A DNA stretch of 64,000 nucleotides from NCBI RefSeq assembly GCF_024499015.1, contig NZ_CP098604.1, forward strand, positions 4,278,001 through 4,342,000, written 5' to 3'. The notes under the pieces are model-generated. The model was not told the origin of the DNA. It ran no database searches and worked only from the letters and a program-made list of their open reading frames with translations. Source of the DNA: Xanthomonas hortorum pv. pelargonii. Lineage in GTDB: Bacteria > Pseudomonadota > Gammaproteobacteria > Xanthomonadales > Xanthomonadaceae. Position numbers and translations under genes: made by a program. Numbering within the stretch: the stretch's first letter is position 1; each line of letters opens with the position of its first letter. Of this stretch, positions 30,072 through 40,983 are shown piece after piece.

Positions 30072-30331
30072 CGGGCTTGCTGCTGTCTGTGTGCGTGCAG
30101 CCAACATGGCTGGCCATCGCATGTGCGCTGACTACGTTGCTGCTGCGTGCCTTGTTGCTGTGCCTGGTGCAATGGCGCGTCAGCGGAGCGATTCGTCACC
30201 GGCCATTGCTGTCGATTTGCGCCGAAGTTCTACAGCCGCTGCATCTGCTGCACGCAGCTGTGGTGCGCACGATCCGCTGGCGCACGCGTCGTTACCGCGT
30301 ATTCCCGGATGGGCGTTTTCGTGCCGATTGA
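30053..30331 (+). pseudogene. Out-of-frame C-terminal part of the HpnI-like glycosyltransferase
   Basis: In the -1 frame relative to the upstream gene this reads LPPLLLTGLLLSVCVQPTWL, continues with hydrophobic helices and ends RYRVFPDGRF, the kind of membrane tail and basic motif that closes HpnI-like transferases. It has no start of its own. Joining it at the G run gives the usual family length. Its stop overlaps the next gene start by 23 bp, as expected for the ancestral reading frame in this packed operon. Confidence 0.75.
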
Positions 30332-30926
30332 CAGCGCTACTGTGCAAATTGCCTTCCTTACCGGGCAAAGCGATCCGCAGCGCTGCGCGTTGAGCGTCGA
30401 ACAGCAGCACTTCTTGCAGCAGCTGCAAGGCCCGGGCCGGCAACTGATCGACTGCAATTATCCGTATCGCCCCGATCGCGCTGCGCACCGGCGCACGCCA
30501 CTCTGGCGCGCCAGTCTCTCCAACGCGCGGCAGTACCTGGCCGCACGCGCCGCACGCGTTGCGGACGCCGATCGCGTGCGCATCGTGGCGCTGCTGGAGC
30601 AGGCGCCGATCACGGTAGTGCTGGCAGGCAGTTGCGGCCTGCAGTTGCTCACCGCGCTGCAGCTTCCTCACGCGTTACGTGCACGTCTGGCGGTGTTCGC
30701 CTACGGTCCGGTCTGCACTGCGCCCGCGTCGTTCGGGCAGATGCGCGTGTTGCAAGGGCAGCGCGACTGGATCTCGCGCGTGCTGTTCGGTGCTGCGATC
30801 GATCTGGCACCCGCGTGCGGGCACATGGATTACCTGCGTAACGCGGCGGTGCTCGCCGATTGCCAGGTGTTCATCGCGCGGCTTGAACAAGCCGTGCAGG
30901 GGGAGGGCAGATGCGCATCGATCTGA
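30309..30926 (+). CDS. Unassigned protein, possible alpha/beta hydrolase-like
   Basis: I do not recognise this 205-aa protein. It is soluble, Arg- and Ala-rich, with no signal peptide. VVLAGSCGLQLLTAL near residue 103 looks like a nucleophile elbow of the A-x-S-x-G type, and a late CGHMDYLRN could supply a histidine and aspartate, so a small alpha/beta hydrolase is possible but unproven. It overlaps both neighbours (23 bp and 16 bp), which implies coupled translation and a role in the same pathway. Confidence 0.65.
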   Translation: MGVFVPIDSATVQIAFLTGQSDPQRCALSVEQQHFLQQLQGPGRQLIDCNYPYRPDRAAHRRTPLWRASLSNARQYLAARAARVADADRVRIVALLEQAPITVVLAGSCGLQLLTALQLPHALRARLAVFAYGPVCTAPASFGQMRVLQGQRDWISRVLFGAAIDLAPACGHMDYLRNAAVLADCQVFIARLEQAVQGEGRCASI

Positions 30927-32167
30927 TCGCGCCGCCATATAGCGGGCACCTGCATCCGATCCTTGCGATCGCCCGTCAGTTGGCGCCATATCACCAGGTG
31001 CAGGTCATCAGCACGCCGGCGGCGCAGGCGCGCATCCGTGCATGCGGGCTGAGCGCAGTCAGTGTGCTGGATGCGCAAGCCGATCGGCTGTTGCTGGAGA
31101 TCGCCAACCCACCGCATGCGGTGGGCCACCACCCGTTGCGCTTGCGTCGACAACTGCACAACGCGCTTGGGTTGATGGCGCGGATGGGGGATGTGCTGAA
31201 AGCGCGCTGGCGCGAGCGAAGGCCGGACCTGGTGATCGTCGATTTCACCTTGCCCAGCGCGGGACTGGCGGCGCAGGCGATGGACATCGCGTGGTGGACC
31301 AGCATGCCGTCGCCGTGCGTGATCGAAACCAGCGACGGTCCTCCCGCGTATTTCGGTGGTCTGCTGCCGGCGACCAGCGCAAGACAGCGCATCTGGCATG
31401 CAGTGGCGCGGCGGCTTACGCGTGGCTTCAAGCGGACCCTGCACGCATGCTATCGCCGCCGGATGCATGCCTGCGGATTGCCGGCGATCTATCGCCGCGA
31501 TCGCAGCGAGGCGGTGTACTCGCCGCTCTGCATTCTTGCCTTGGGCCTGCCGTCGTTCGAGTTAGCGCAGCGCTGGCCTGCGGCGGTGCGCTTCGTCGGG
31601 CCACAGCTGTGTACGCCGCCCGCATCGGTTGCGCCGCCTGCGTTTGTCGCCGGGAGGCGGCATGTGCTGGTGACGCTGGGCACGCATCTGCAGTGGGTCA
31701 AACACTGCATGGATGCGGTACTGCGCGCGCTGGCGCCGCAGTTTCCGGACGTGATCTTCCATTTCAGCGATGGCGACACCGCAGCGCCGCAGCAACAGGG
31801 CCATGGCAACTATCAGCGTCTGCCGTATGTGGACTATGCGCAGCACCTGCAGCGTTACGCGCTGGTGGTGCACCATGGCGGCGCTGGCATTCTGTATGCC
31901 TGCCTGGCCGCAGGCTTGCCATCGATCGTGTACCCGCTGGACTACGACCAGTTCGACCACGCCGCTCGCCTGCAGGTCGCCGGAGCAGCGTGGTGGTTGC
32001 GCGAGTTGGATGGCTTGCCGGCACTGCTGCGCGAAGCGCTTGGCACGAGCGAGCTGCCGTCAGGCGTACATCGATTGCAGACGGAGCTGCACGCCATCGA
32101 TGCGCAGGCACGCATCGTGCGGTTGGTGGATGCGTTTGCGCAGACCGGTGCGGTGCCGCAGGTCTGA
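30911..32167 (+). CDS. GT1-family glycosyltransferase (UGT/MGT-like)
   Basis: A 418-aa GT-B glycosyltransferase of the GT1 type that glycosylates lipids and natural products. The N-terminus APPYSGHLHPILAIARQL is typical for the acceptor domain, and the donor-binding signature VVHHGGAGILYACLAAGLPS with DYDQFDHA lies in the C-terminal domain. GGGAG precedes the ATG. As the last gene of the gumO-led row it probably decorates a small acyl product; the acceptor is unknown. Confidence 0.88.
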   Translation: MRIDLIAPPYSGHLHPILAIARQLAPYHQVQVISTPAAQARIRACGLSAVSVLDAQADRLLLEIANPPHAVGHHPLRLRRQLHNALGLMARMGDVLKARWRERRPDLVIVDFTLPSAGLAAQAMDIAWWTSMPSPCVIETSDGPPAYFGGLLPATSARQRIWHAVARRLTRGFKRTLHACYRRRMHACGLPAIYRRDRSEAVYSPLCILALGLPSFELAQRWPAAVRFVGPQLCTPPASVAPPAFVAGRRHVLVTLGTHLQWVKHCMDAVLRALAPQFPDVIFHFSDGDTAAPQQQGHGNYQRLPYVDYAQHLQRYALVVHHGGAGILYACLAAGLPSIVYPLDYDQFDHAARLQVAGAAWWLRELDGLPALLREALGTSELPSGVHRLQTELHAIDAQARIVRLVDAFAQTGAVPQV

Positions 32168-32291
32168 TGCGTCGCTACGCGAAATCGGTCGCGCATTGCG
32201 TCAGCGCAGCCGCGTCAACACGACGCGTGGGTCGCGGTTGATACGGGCAGGCGAATCTCCAATCCCCTGCCGGGACTGAACATCCAAGAGT

Positions 32292-32642
32292 GGCTCACAA
32301 AACTGCCAAGTGCGCGCAGCCGGCTGATCTGCAGCTTGGTTGCAGGGCCCTTGACCGCCCACCATCGCGGGACACGCCGCAAGTACGTCCGTGTAGGCTC
32401 TTACGCGGCATCCATGCCGCGTAAGATCCCGCGCCGGTGGGCGTGCAAGGGCCAGTCGAGAGGGGCGGTGTGCGTGGTTGCGGGCAATACGCGCGGCGCG
32501 ACCGTCCGATGCGGTCATGCTCGGCTCCTGTCGATCCGAGCAATGGCATTGCCATTGCCGACATCGCTCCAGTGTCCAACGAAGGCGAGTGCGACCATCA
32601 CGTTGTCGCCATCGATAAAGCGTTCGAGAGGTTTTGTTAGCC
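32292..32642. repeat. 351-bp segment bounded by the GGCTMACAAAAC terminal inverted repeats
   Basis: GGCTCACAAAAC (32292-32303) and GTTTTGTTAGCC (32631-32642) form terminal inverted repeats with one mismatch, the same ends as the 135-bp element at 1450. The segment fills most of the spacer between the GT1 gene and dxs, encodes nothing convincing, and contains the 108-bp palindrome listed next. Confidence 0.55.
32346..32453 (+). repeat. 108-bp palindromic intergenic repeat, copy 1
   Basis: A two-level hairpin: the outer arms begin GGCCCTTG (32346-32353) and end CAAGGGCC (32446-32453), with further pairing of CGCCCACC to GGTGGGCG and CGCGGGA to TCCCGCG; an inner perfect stem TTACGCGGCA/TGCCGCGTAA lies at 32401-32424. 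The reverse complement of the same unit occurs at 43530-43637. Confidence 0.75.
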
Positions 32643-32671
32643 GCCCCAAGTCGCTCTACTGACCGCGAGCC

Positions 32672-34588
32672 TCAACCCGCAGCCGCATTCAACGACGGCG
32701 CCTTGCTTGCCATCAGCTGCGGCCAACGCTTGAGCACGGCGGCACGGATACCGGCCTGATCAATGCCAGCATCGGCCAGCAGGTCTTCGCGGCTGGCGTG
32801 GTGCTGGAAGCTGTCGGGCAGGCCCAGGTGCAACATCGGCATGGTGATCGCTTCGGCATTGAGCAGCTCTGCCACGCCCGAGCCGGCGCCGCCGGCAACG
32901 ACGTTGTCTTCGATGGTGACGAAGCCTTCGTGGCTCTTGGCCAGTTCCAGCAGCATGGCTTTGTCGAGCGGTTTGACGAAGCGCATGTTGACCACGGTCA
33001 GGCCGAGTTCGCGCCCGACCGCTTCTGCCGCATCCACGCTCGCGCCGAAGCCGAGCAGGGCGATGCGTGCGCCGTTATGGCGCAGCTGCGCCTTGCCGAT
33101 CGGCAAGGTGGTGAGCGATGTGTCGAGCGTACTGCCGGGGCCTGTGCCACGCGGGTAGCGCACTGCTGCCGGGCCTTCGTAGCGCACGCCGGTGGTCAGC
33201 ATCTGGCGGCACTCGGCTTCGTCGGCCGGCGCCATCACCACCATGTGCGGCACGCAGCGCAGGAAGCTCAGATCCAGATTGCCTGCATGGGTGGCGCCAT
33301 CCGGGCCGACCACGCCGCCGCGATCGATCGCAAACAGCACGTCGAGCTTCTGCACCGCCACGTCGTGCACCAACTGGTCGTAGCCGCGCTGCAGGAAGGT
33401 GGAATAGATCGCCACCACCGGTTTGGCGCCCTGGGTCGCCATGCCGGCGGCCAGGGTGACCGCATGTTGCTCCGCAATCGCCACGTCGAAATAGCGCTGC
33501 GGATACTCCTTGCTGAAACGCACCAGGCCCGAGCCTTCGCGCATTGCCGGAGTGATCACCAGCAGCGTTGGCTCGGCCGCGGCCATGTCGCAGACCCAGT
33601 CGCTGAAGACATCGGTATAGGTCGGCTTCTTGGCGCCGGCCTTGGCAATCAGGCCCTTGCTCGGATCGAACGGACCCACCGCGTGGTAGCCGATCTGGTC
33701 GCCTTCGGCGAGCTCGTAGCCCTTGCCCTTGGTGGTGATGACGTGCAGCAACTGCGGGCCCTTGAGCGTCTGCAAGGTCTTCAGTGCGCCAACCAGGGTG
33801 GGCAGGTCGTGGCCGTCGATCGGGCCGGTGTAGTGGAAGCCCATTTCTTCGAACAACGTGGACGGCACGAACATGCCTTTCCAGTGTTCTTCCCAGCGCC
33901 GCACGAAGCGCGCGGTAGGGTTGTTCTTCTTGTCGCCGAGGATCTTCTTGCCGCCCTCGCGGATCGCGTTGAGCGTGCGGCTGCCGCTGGCACGGCCCAG
34001 CATCTTGGTCAGCCCGCCGACCGCCTCGGAGATCGACATGCGGTTGTCGTTGAGGATCACCAGCAGGTTCGGCTCCGGATCCATGCCGCCGGCGTGGTTG
34101 AGCGCTTCGTAGACCATGCCGGCAGTCATCGCGCCGTCGCCGATCACCGCGACCACCTTGCGCTCGTCGCCGTTGCGCTGCGCGGCGATCGCCATGCCGA
34201 GCGCCGCCGAGATCGAGGTCGACGAATGGCCGACGCCGAAGGTGTCGTAGATGCTTTCTTCGCGCTTGGGAAACGGCGCCACGCCGTCCTTCTGCTTGAC
34301 CGTGTGGATCTGGTCGCGACGGCCGGTGAGGATCTTGTGCGGGTAGGTCTGATGGCCCACGTCCCACACCAGCTGATCGACCGGGGTCTGATACAGGTAG
34401 TGCAGGGCGACGGTGAGTTCGATCACACCCAGGCCCGCCGCGAAGTGACCGCCGCTCTTGCCTACCGACTCGATGAGGTAGGCACGCAGTTCTTCGGCGA
34501 TCGCCGTGAGCTCGGCCTCGTCGAAGCGACGCAGATCGTCAGGGGTCTGGATGCGCGACAGGCGCGGATAGCGGGTGGAATCGATCAT
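32672..34588 (-). CDS. dxs: 1-deoxy-D-xylulose-5-phosphate synthase
   Basis: DXS (638 aa) condenses pyruvate and glyceraldehyde-3-phosphate in the first step of the MEP isoprenoid pathway, which also supplies the undecaprenyl carrier used by the gum enzymes. The thiamine diphosphate motif [18 protein letters not shown] and the transketolase central domain are intact. The start [12 protein letters not shown] matches the family; longer in-frame sequence upstream is not conserved-looking. Confidence 0.97.
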   Translation of the reverse strand: MIDSTRYPRLSRIQTPDDLRRFDEAELTAIAEELRAYLIESVGKSGGHFAAGLGVIELTVALHYLYQTPVDQLVWDVGHQTYPHKILTGRRDQIHTVKQKDGVAPFPKREESIYDTFGVGHSSTSISAALGMAIAAQRNGDERKVVAVIGDGAMTAGMVYEALNHAGGMDPEPNLLVILNDNRMSISEAVGGLTKMLGRASGSRTLNAIREGGKKILGDKKNNPTARFVRRWEEHWKGMFVPSTLFEEMGFHYTGPIDGHDLPTLVGALKTLQTLKGPQLLHVITTKGKGYELAEGDQIGYHAVGPFDPSKGLIAKAGAKKPTYTDVFSDWVCDMAAAEPTLLVITPAMREGSGLVRFSKEYPQRYFDVAIAEQHAVTLAAGMATQGAKPVVAIYSTFLQRGYDQLVHDVAVQKLDVLFAIDRGGVVGPDGATHAGNLDLSFLRCVPHMVVMAPADEAECRQMLTTGVRYEGPAAVRYPRGTGPGSTLDTSLTTLPIGKAQLRHNGARIALLGFGASVDAAEAVGRELGLTVVNMRFVKPLDKAMLLELAKSHEGFVTIEDNVVAGGAGSGVAELLNAEAITMPMLHLGLPDSFQHHASREDLLADAGIDQAGIRAAVLKRWPQLMASKAPSLNAAAG

Positions 34589-34775
34589 CATCGTGTCAAT
34601 GTTCTGAAGCCATATTGTCCTCCCCATGCGAAGGCCCGGCAAGCAAACCGGTTCAGCTGTCAGCGGGAAGTGATGGCTGCGCTCGCCGCCATTGCTGGCG
34701 GGCGCATTGAACGCCTGCGCATGCGGCAATCTGCCGCACCCGGTTGGACGCGCAGATGCATGCTGGGCGCGCGAA

Positions 34776-35432
34776 CTACAGCGACAGCTTGGAGCGCTTG
34801 GGCAACTGCGCGCGCAGGAACGCCATCTGATCGGAGAGGATATTGCGGTTGGAGAGGATCAGATGTTCGATCCAGCTCGGCCGATACGGCACCGCCAGCA
34901 GCGGCATATGCGCCTGCTGTGGCGTGCGGTTGGCCTTGCGCGAGTTGCACTGGAAGCACGCAGTGACCACGTTTTCCCAGGTATCGCGGCCGCCCTTGGA
35001 CACCGGCATGACATGGTCGCGGGTTAGTTGCGGGCGGCTGAAGTGCTGGCCGCAATACAGGCACAGCTGCGCATCGCGTGCGAACAGCGCGGTGTTGCTG
35101 AGCGTGGGGGTCGGGTCCAGTGCGCGCGAGCGTGCGTGACCACGCGCAGCGATGATGGGATGCAATTCCAGCACGCTGCGCTCGCCGGTCAGCCGCGAGA
35201 TGCCGCCATGGATCTGCATGCATGGCTCGCCCAGCGTCCAGGAGACCGCGCCGCGTGCGTACAGACAGGCCGCGTCTTGCCAGTTGATCCAGTCCAGCAC
35301 CCGGCCGTGCGCATCGAGCGAGAGCAGGCGCAATGCGGGAAGTTGCTGAAACGCAGCGACAGAGCTGCCCGCGACCGGGGCATCGAAGCCGCCGGGGACG
35401 ATCACACCACGTGCGTGAGTGTCTGTCTCCAT
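34776..35432 (-). CDS. HNH endonuclease-family protein
   Basis: A 218-aa protein with a C-terminal HNH nuclease domain: a CxxC zinc pair in LCLYCGQHF, the catalytic [11 protein letters not shown], and a second CxxC in CFQCNSRK. The first 100 residues form a separate unassigned domain ([19 protein letters not shown]). Standalone chromosomal HNH proteins of this shape are widespread and their targets are mostly unknown. It sits between acyl-CoA dehydrogenase and dxs on the same strand. Confidence 0.87.
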   Translation of the reverse strand: METDTHARGVIVPGGFDAPVAGSSVAAFQQLPALRLLSLDAHGRVLDWINWQDAACLYARGAVSWTLGEPCMQIHGGISRLTGERSVLELHPIIAARGHARSRALDPTPTLSNTALFARDAQLCLYCGQHFSRPQLTRDHVMPVSKGGRDTWENVVTACFQCNSRKANRTPQQAHMPLLAVPYRPSWIEHLILSNRNILSDQMAFLRAQLPKRSKLSL

Positions 35433-35481
35433 CGGGAAAACAGCTTATACCCGATCGTTGACAGTTTGTGTATCGCAGCGA

Positions 35482-37275
<1,794 letters not shown>

Positions 37276-37312
37276 GCGGAGTCCTTCAAACGAGTGCGGG
37301 AAGGCGTGCGCG

Positions 37313-37789
37313 TCAGCGCAGCACGCCGTTGAGGCCGGGGGCCGGGCTGAGCGTATTGCGCGATTCGACGGTGAAATCGCGCTGCTTCTTGTCCTGCGGG
37401 GTCGCCCATACCGTGCCCTTGAGCGTGTACGGCAGCGAGCGCCCGCTGGCGAGCACGTCGGCGACGGTGAGGCGGCCCAGCGAGGTCGGCTGCAGGGTGA
37501 CAGTCACCACGTCGGCGGTCTCCGGGCCGATCGAAATACCCACGGCCTGGTCGAGCTTGCCGGCCAGCTGGTCGCCGGCGGAGATCTCCAGCGCCACGCG
37601 CTCGAACTGCATCGGGATGCTGCTGTAGTTCTGCAGCCGCAGGTCCACCGACCAGGCGCCATCCGGGCGCACGGTCAGCTGCTGTATGCGGGCTGCCGGC
37701 TCAGACACGCGGCGCACCGCACCGCCGCAGGCGCTCAGCAGCAGGGCGCAGGTCAGCGACACAATCACAAGGCGATAGGCACGACGCAT
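37313..37789 (-). CDS. LEA/WHy-domain-like lipoprotein
   Basis: A 158-aa lipoprotein: signal peptide with lipobox LLSAC (Cys near residue 21), then a single beta-rich domain with VDLRLQNYSSIPMQFERVALEI, typical of the LEA type 2/WHy family associated with stress and desiccation. Expected to be anchored in the outer or inner membrane. Precise role unknown. Confidence 0.78.
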   Translation of the reverse strand: MRRAYRLVIVSLTCALLLSACGGAVRRVSEPAARIQQLTVRPDGAWSVDLRLQNYSSIPMQFERVALEISAGDQLAGKLDQAVGISIGPETADVVTVTLQPTSLGRLTVADVLASGRSLPYTLKGTVWATPQDKKQRDFTVESRNTLSPAPGLNGVLR

Positions 37790-37896
37790 GTACTCGGATC
37801 CTTGGCTGGGTAAGGCGGCGCCAAGAATACTACGCAGTACGGTTGCTGCCTTGCTGCAGCAACGGGGACTGAGGGCGTGCGGTCACAGCGCTGCAG

Positions 37897-38433
37897 TCAC
37901 AGCAATGGCGCAGCTACGATCAGCGGCGACAGGTCGTAGCCCATCTGCGTGGTTTGGCGTTTGAGCTGTTCAAACTGCGCGCGCTGCATCTGTGGCGAGC
38001 GCGACAGGATCCACAGGTACTTGCGATCCGGCTCGCCGACCACCGCCCATTGGTAGTCCGGATCGAGCGCGATAACCCAATAGTCGGCCCACACCAGTGG
38101 CAGCCAGCTCAGCCATTCCGGGGCGAAGCGCACCTGCAGTTGGCCGGGCTGGCCATCGACCGGCCGCGCCACACCGTCGGCCTGGGTCAGGGCGCCATCG
38201 GCGGTGCGGCAGCCGTTGCGCACGCCGATCAAACCATCGTCGCGCAAGGTGTAGCTGGCGGTGATATCGCTGCGGCACTTCTTCTGGAACGAGACCGGCA
38301 GGTGCGCGATCTCGTGCCACTGCCCGGCGTAGCGGGAGATGTCCAGCTGCGGCACCGCGCGTATCGGCTGTTGGGCAATAGCGGTCAATGGCAGCAGCAA
38401 AGCGAACGACAGCAGCAGGCGGGGCAGGCGCAT
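37897..38433 (-). CDS. blc: Bacterial lipocalin (Blc-like)
   Basis: A 178-aa exported lipocalin with signal peptide (MRLPRLLLSFALLLPLTAIA) and the lipocalin signature DISRYAGQWHEIAHLP. WAVVGEPDRKYLWILSR is the usual late strand. No lipobox cysteine follows the signal peptide, so it is likely periplasmic, unlike the lipoprotein E. coli Blc. The family binds fatty acids or lysophospholipids in membrane stress. The start is set by the signal peptide. Confidence 0.9.
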   Translation of the reverse strand: MRLPRLLLSFALLLPLTAIAQQPIRAVPQLDISRYAGQWHEIAHLPVSFQKKCRSDITASYTLRDDGLIGVRNGCRTADGALTQADGVARPVDGQPGQLQVRFAPEWLSWLPLVWADYWVIALDPDYQWAVVGEPDRKYLWILSRSPQMQRAQFEQLKRQTTQMGYDLSPLIVAAPLL

Positions 38434-38546
38434 GACAATCTCCTCGGGACGCGCGCAGGCTAGGCCATGCCACCCGCCGCGCGGCGTGAACCGGCGCAAG
38501 AAACCCGGCTGCCGGCACCGGCCCGCAACAAAGTTGCGCACAAGGC

Positions 38547-38575
38547 TTGCCCAAACTGCGCCTGCTCGCTATGAT
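38547..38575 (+). promoter_or_regulatory. Promoter of tRNA-Phe
   Basis: TTGCCC (38547-38552), a 17-bp spacer, and TATGAT (38570-38575) form a near-consensus sigma-70 promoter whose start would lie about 30 bp before the tRNA-Phe gene. Confidence 0.75.
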
Positions 38576-38613
38576 GCGCGTCCTCGCAACGCAGGCATCG
38601 CGTTGCAGGTAGT

Positions 38614-38689
38614 GGCCGAGTAGCTCAGTTGGTAGAGCAGGGGATTGAAAATCCCCGTGTCGGCGGTTCGATTCCGTCCTCGGCCACCA
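38614..38689 (+). tRNA. tRNA-Phe (GAA)
   Basis: A 76-nt cloverleaf: acceptor GGCCGAG pairs with CTCGGCC, D arm GCTCAGTTGGTAGAGC, anticodon stem GGGGA/TCCCC with loop TTGAAAA (anticodon GAA), T arm with GGTTCGATTCC, encoded CCA. No clear intrinsic terminator follows. Confidence 0.97.
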
Positions 38690-38973
38690 TTTCCCAGCCT
38701 TCATTCGCAAGGCTTTCCGGCAATCGCCGGGTTTTGAGACTCTTGTTTTGTTTCCTTTGAGCTAGACCTGCACACAGATTGGCGGGTGGTTTTGTCGTGT
38801 CTGTCGGCGAGTGCATTGACGATAAGGCTGTGTCGCGAACCGTCTTTGCAAATCGGCTCGAATGACGCTGCAAGTTGCCGTCGCAGTCAATCTGCGCGGG
38901 CGTCTTGCTCGGTCTCGCGATGAGTGCTTTGCTTCCACGTCGTCTTCAACTGCGCGTGGCGATACTTGCGCGC
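38690..38973. other. Spacer after tRNA-Phe
   Basis: About 280 bp with no supported gene. It is AT-richer than the flanks near 38700-38900. No repeat of the tRNA 3' end is seen nearby, so there is no sign of an integrated element at the tRNA. Confidence 0.5.
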
Positions 38974-39240
38974 ATGACGCACAAGACACTTCGACGCACG
39001 CTGATTCATGGCTATTGCGGTGAGTTCCGCGTGGAGACGTTGGAAAGCCAGGCGCCTGGCGCGACGTTGTGGCTGTCGACCGCGTTCGTCTACCACCGCG
39101 ACCGCGCGTCGCCAGTGGCCACGATCGAGGGCGCCGGGCAGGGCGAGTATCGCGGCGATGCGCGTGAGCAGGCGCTGCGCGTCGGCTCCTGCCTGGCGGA
39201 GTTTCTGGATCCAAAGGAATACCGGGTTCGCGAGACCTAG
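38974..39240 (+). CDS. Small hypothetical protein
   Basis: An 88-aa protein I do not recognise, starting MTHKTLRRTLIHGYCGEF. It has no signal peptide or membrane segment from this start. Its regular GC-rich wobble positions support real coding, and the upstream in-frame extension to 38875 looks less coding-like. It stands alone between tRNA-Phe and a secreted protein gene. Confidence 0.5.
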   Translation: MTHKTLRRTLIHGYCGEFRVETLESQAPGATLWLSTAFVYHRDRASPVATIEGAGQGEYRGDAREQALRVGSCLAEFLDPKEYRVRET

Positions 39241-39393
39241 CGCCGCCACAACGGTGTGTGAGTTGTTGGCTGTGCGCAGGTGGTGCTCAATCGCCTGTGG
39301 TGCTGCAGCGCGTGGTACTCCGCAACGCATCACCGGTCGAGGAGCCTGCATGGCCGGGTATCCTTGTGGGCTTGATCGGACGAAGGAACGGCA

Positions 39394-40005
39394 ATGACGA
39401 AAAACCACTGGTGGTTGGTGGCAATGGCACTGGCTGCGGCCATGCCGTGTGGCGCGTCCACGCTGCCTGCGAATGCGTCAAAGTTGCTGCCTGCCGGGCA
39501 GACGGTGATCGGCGTTGCCACTGCGGATCTGACTGGAGACGGCCGGCAGGATTATGTAGTGGCCCTGCGCGCCGCGTCTGAAGGCACCTTGGATGCGCTG
39601 CGCTCCAGCGGGCGCGTTGCGCCTGCACGCACCTTGCTGGTGTTGGTGGCGAACGCGGACGGTGGCTTTGTCGAAGCCGGGCGCAATACGCGGGTAATCT
39701 TCAAGGCCGACGAAGGCGGCCAGTGCGATCCGTTTCTGGATGGCGAAGAAGGCTTGGTGGCGAAGGGCGCGTATTTCACCGTGCAGAATGGCGTGTCGTG
39801 CGGGCAGCATTGGACCGACTACATCACCTTCCGCTACGACCGTGCGCGCGGTGGGTTCTTCTTCCACAAGCGTGTGACGGAAAGCTGGGAAATGAATACC
39901 GATGACAGGCCTGACGCCGAGGCGATGCGGATGAGCGAGCACACCGAGATCAAGGCTGACCCGCGCAAGCCGGTGTCGCTGTCGGCGTACACGCCGACGC
40001 CGTGA
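39394..40005 (+). CDS. Exported FG-GAP-repeat-like protein
   Basis: A 203-aa protein with an N-terminal signal peptide (ending near AMPCGAST). The segment VATADLTGDGRQDYVVAL looks like an FG-GAP/VCBS calcium-binding strand pair, as in secreted or periplasmic beta-propeller proteins, but only one such unit is clear. Two cysteines (QCDPF and VSCGQ) may form a disulfide. Function unknown. Confidence 0.7.
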   Translation: MTKNHWWLVAMALAAAMPCGASTLPANASKLLPAGQTVIGVATADLTGDGRQDYVVALRAASEGTLDALRSSGRVAPARTLLVLVANADGGFVEAGRNTRVIFKADEGGQCDPFLDGEEGLVAKGAYFTVQNGVSCGQHWTDYITFRYDRARGGFFFHKRVTESWEMNTDDRPDAEAMRMSEHTEIKADPRKPVSLSAYTPTP

Positions 40006-40021
40006 TGGCATAGCGCTGCGA

Positions 40022-40696
40022 TCAACCGCCTGTCGGCCTCCAGTTGTCCATGTTGCGCCGATAGACGAACAGGCGCGGTGCCTTGGCAACCTGCACCGAG
40101 GCCTGGCGATCGCCGGCAATCAGCGAAAACCCGATGTCTGCGAGCATGCGCGATAGCGCATTGGCATTGCCGCGGCCCGGGTCGCTGATGACGATCTCGC
40201 ACGAGGGCTTGGCAAGCGCGGGGATGAGTTTTGCCAGCATGGTGGCGTGGCGGGTTTCGTAAAGCACGTCGCTGGCGATGATCATGTCGAACTGGCCCAT
40301 GTTCGGCGCGCCGGTGTCCCAGTCCAGGCGCCGATACGGCACCGATTCCAGCGCATTGAGCGCAGCGTTGTAGGCCAGAAACACTTCGGCCAGCGGGTGG
40401 TGATCGCTGGCAACGACGTCGGCGCCGCGCCTGCGCAGCACCAGACTCGCCAGCCCCAAGCCGCAACCGAGTTCGAGGATGCGTCTGCCTTCGATCGGGC
40501 GCGTGGCCATCGCTTCGGCCAGCAGTTGCCCGGCCGGCCAGACCTGGCCGAACAGACTCCACTGCGCGGACGAAATGCCCGCCTCGGCAGCGCTTTCATC
40601 GGGATCGGCGTACTGCTGCTTGTCGGCCAGTGCGCGAATGACGTAGGTCAGCTGCCCGAAGGTCAACTCGTGAATCTGGGTCTGGTAGCCCGGCAT
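40022..40696 (-). CDS. SAM-dependent methyltransferase
   Basis: A 224-aa class I methyltransferase of the lysine-methyltransferase/METTL type. The SAM-binding loop ILELGCGLGLASLVL is motif I, followed by VVASDHHPLA and IIASDVLYE. The substrate may be a protein. Start MPGYQTQIHELTFG is chosen because upstream in-frame sequence is low-complexity. It is convergent with the preceding exported protein gene. Confidence 0.85.
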   Translation of the reverse strand: MPGYQTQIHELTFGQLTYVIRALADKQQYADPDESAAEAGISSAQWSLFGQVWPAGQLLAEAMATRPIEGRRILELGCGLGLASLVLRRRGADVVASDHHPLAEVFLAYNAALNALESVPYRRLDWDTGAPNMGQFDMIIASDVLYETRHATMLAKLIPALAKPSCEIVISDPGRGNANALSRMLADIGFSLIAGDRQASVQVAKAPRLFVYRRNMDNWRPTGG

Positions 40697-40983
40697 GGTG
40701 ATACCGCATGGGTCGCCAGACGAAGGCACTGGCGCGGGAAAGAATGCGCGCAACGGTGCCAGAACGGCCGGACGCGGCGCAGGAGCTGCTTGGTGCCCGC
40801 GCATGCTACGGCAAAACCTTGCCGATGCACGTCTGCGGATGTCTAGGCATGGCAGCGTGTGGCACCACGCTTGGCTGGCTTGCAGCAAGCGACCATGTCT
40901 GCAATGGCTCACAGCTGCGCGCTTGCATGCAAGCCGGCGCTGGCGGTTATGGTCGCCGGATTGCGGACGACAAGGTGGCAGCG

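Noticed and set aside
32798..34966. A 722-codon plus-strand frame across dxs
   Set aside because: Antisense of dxs, which is a certain gene on the minus strand.
38614..38973. tRNA-Phe as an integration site for the small gene downstream
   Set aside because: No duplicated tRNA end and no integrase or phage gene is present.
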